64,000 nt of DNA from Cycloclasticus sp. (GTDB lineage Bacteria; Pseudomonadota; Gammaproteobacteria; Methylococcales; Cycloclasticaceae), in assembly GCA_002700385.1 (NCBI GenBank), contig PADC01000008.1, positions 226,485 through 290,484 of the forward strand. The letters run 5' to 3'. The notes beneath the pieces are model-generated. The model was not told the origin of the DNA. It saw nothing but the letters and a program-made list of their open reading frames with translations, and did no database searches. Made by a program: the position numbers and the translations under genes. Position 1 is the stretch's first letter. Every line of letters begins with the position of its first letter. Positions 63,639 to 64,000 of this stretch are shown in pieces.

Positions 63639-64000
63639 CTACTTTTTAGCATCACCTTCTGTCACCGGACGGCCTGATGGTTTCGGCATCTGCAAACTTG
63701 TCTGCGTGGGCTTTGGCTCAGCTTTCTTAGCGACCGGTTTCGGCGCAGCTTTCTTAGCGGCCGGTTTCGGTGCAGCTTTCTTAGCGACCGGTGTCGGTGT
63801 AGCTTTCTTAGCGGCCGGTTTCGGTGCAGCTTTCTTAGCGACCGGTGTCGGTGTAGCTTTCTTAGCGACCGGTGTCGGTGTAGCTTTCTTAGCGGCCGGT
63901 GTCGGTGCGGCTTTCTTAGCGACCGGTTTCGGTGCGGCTTTTTCAGACTCTTTCTTTGTAACCACCTCCGGTATGTCTGCCAGACCATCGCTAATGAGTT
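63639..64000 (-). CDS. Lys/Ala/Pro repeat (histone H1-like tail) protein, N-terminus outside window
   Basis: The frame is open to the right edge (it reads LISDGLADIPEVVTKKESEK before the repeats), so the start lies outside; a GTG at 63965 inside a GGAGGTG looks like a start only by accident. Eight nine-residue units of the kind APTPVAKKA follow, then AEPKPTQTS and a short end. Such basic AKP tails occur in PhaF-type phasins and H1-like nucleoid proteins; the place next to phaEC favours a PhaF-like granule protein, which is inference. Confidence 0.6.
   Translation of the reverse strand, partial: LISDGLADIPEVVTKKESEKAAPKPVAKKAAPTPAAKKATPTPVAKKATPTPVAKKAAPKPAAKKATPTPVAKKAAPKPAAKKAAPKPVAKKAEPKPTQTSLQMPKPSGRPVTEGDAKK
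63723..63938. repeat. tandem repeat of 27-bp units encoding AKP-rich peptide
   Basis: Eight in-frame copies of a 27-base unit (core TTCTTAGCGACCGG on the plus strand) with mixed variants (AAPKPVAKK, ATPTPVAKK, AAPKPAAKK, AAPTPAAKK). High identity among units suggests recent slippage or unequal crossing-over, so copy number may vary between strains. Confidence 0.85.

Noticed and set aside
63662-63988. Arg/Leu-rich repeat frame overlapping the AKP repeat protein
   Set aside because: It is the shifted frame of the same 27-bp repeat; the AKP frame has the known composition of H1-like tails and stays open to the window edge.
1-64000. CRISPR arrays, insertion sequences, rRNA and ordinary tRNA genes
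   Set aside because: I read through the gaps for direct repeats, transposase frames and cloverleaf patterns and saw none; the only repeat array is the 27-bp coding repeat at 63723-63938.

Overview
The window reads as chromosomal DNA of an AT-leaning gammaproteobacterium. Core blocks typical of that class are present: grpE-dnaK-dnaJ, recN/fur/bamE, rnfH-ratA, smpB-ssrA, dksA-gluQ and carAB. The accessory genes point to a hydrocarbon user: a membrane copper monooxygenase operon (pmoCAB/amoCAB type), a Rieske ring-hydroxylating dioxygenase pair, the last two enzymes of the meta-cleavage pathway (mhpF-mhpE) and a class III PHA synthase. That mix resembles marine hydrocarbon degraders such as Cycloclasticus. 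This is an inference from gene content; no rRNA gene is in the window.

Layout. 1-10.7 kb (minus strand): carB (cut by the left edge), carA, an FAD oxidoreductase, dapB, and the heat-shock operon grpE-dnaK-dnaJ behind a sigma-32-like promoter. 11-22.5 kb: nadK-recN, fur, bamE, two thioesterases, the dioxygenase pair, leuA with a candidate attenuator leader, rnfH-ratA, a Na+-coupled transporter, smpB and tmRNA. 22.8-26.8 kb: a copper island (cueR-like regulator, copA, a divergent cytochrome b561). 27.4-36.6 kb: a type I restriction-modification operon with unusual extras: a half-size HsdS, a DUF2188 protein, a small unknown, DinD, a detached DinD C-terminal domain and a YgjP-type metallopeptidase. 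36.6-37.0 kb: a frameshifted phage lysozyme that ends the accessory block. 37-44.2 kb: a DUF2878 membrane protein without a clear start codon, cbiX, psiE, then a light/stress cluster (lipocalin, photolyase, MlrA/LitR-type MerR regulator, DUF523-DUF1722 protein, epimerase, ferrochelatase) around a shared operator. 44.7-50.6 kb: mhpF-mhpE, a lipoprotein, a DEAD-box helicase, slyX, an RbgA-type GTPase. 50.6-54.2 kb (minus strand): pmoC-pmoA-pmoB and an accessory periplasmic gene. 54.5-64 kb: nhaD, mobB-moeA-galE, an aminotransferase, dksA-gluQ, phaE-phaC, a DUF6489 protein and a Lys/Ala/Pro repeat protein cut by the right edge.

Most interesting points: (1) the copper monooxygenase operon, with an apparent frameshift at the pmoC N-terminus, a perfect 22-bp palindrome upstream and a strong terminator-like hairpin inside the first codons of the fourth gene; (2) the type I R-M operon, in which hsdM, dinD, the dinD tail and hsdS join by ATGA overlaps, with the stray DinD domain as the oddest member; (3) the TTGTACA-N12-TGTACAA operator of the photolyase cluster; (4) a run of hairpins ending in a terminator between the copper genes and the R-M operon that may be a small RNA. 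Translations and motifs were read by eye; no database search was possible.
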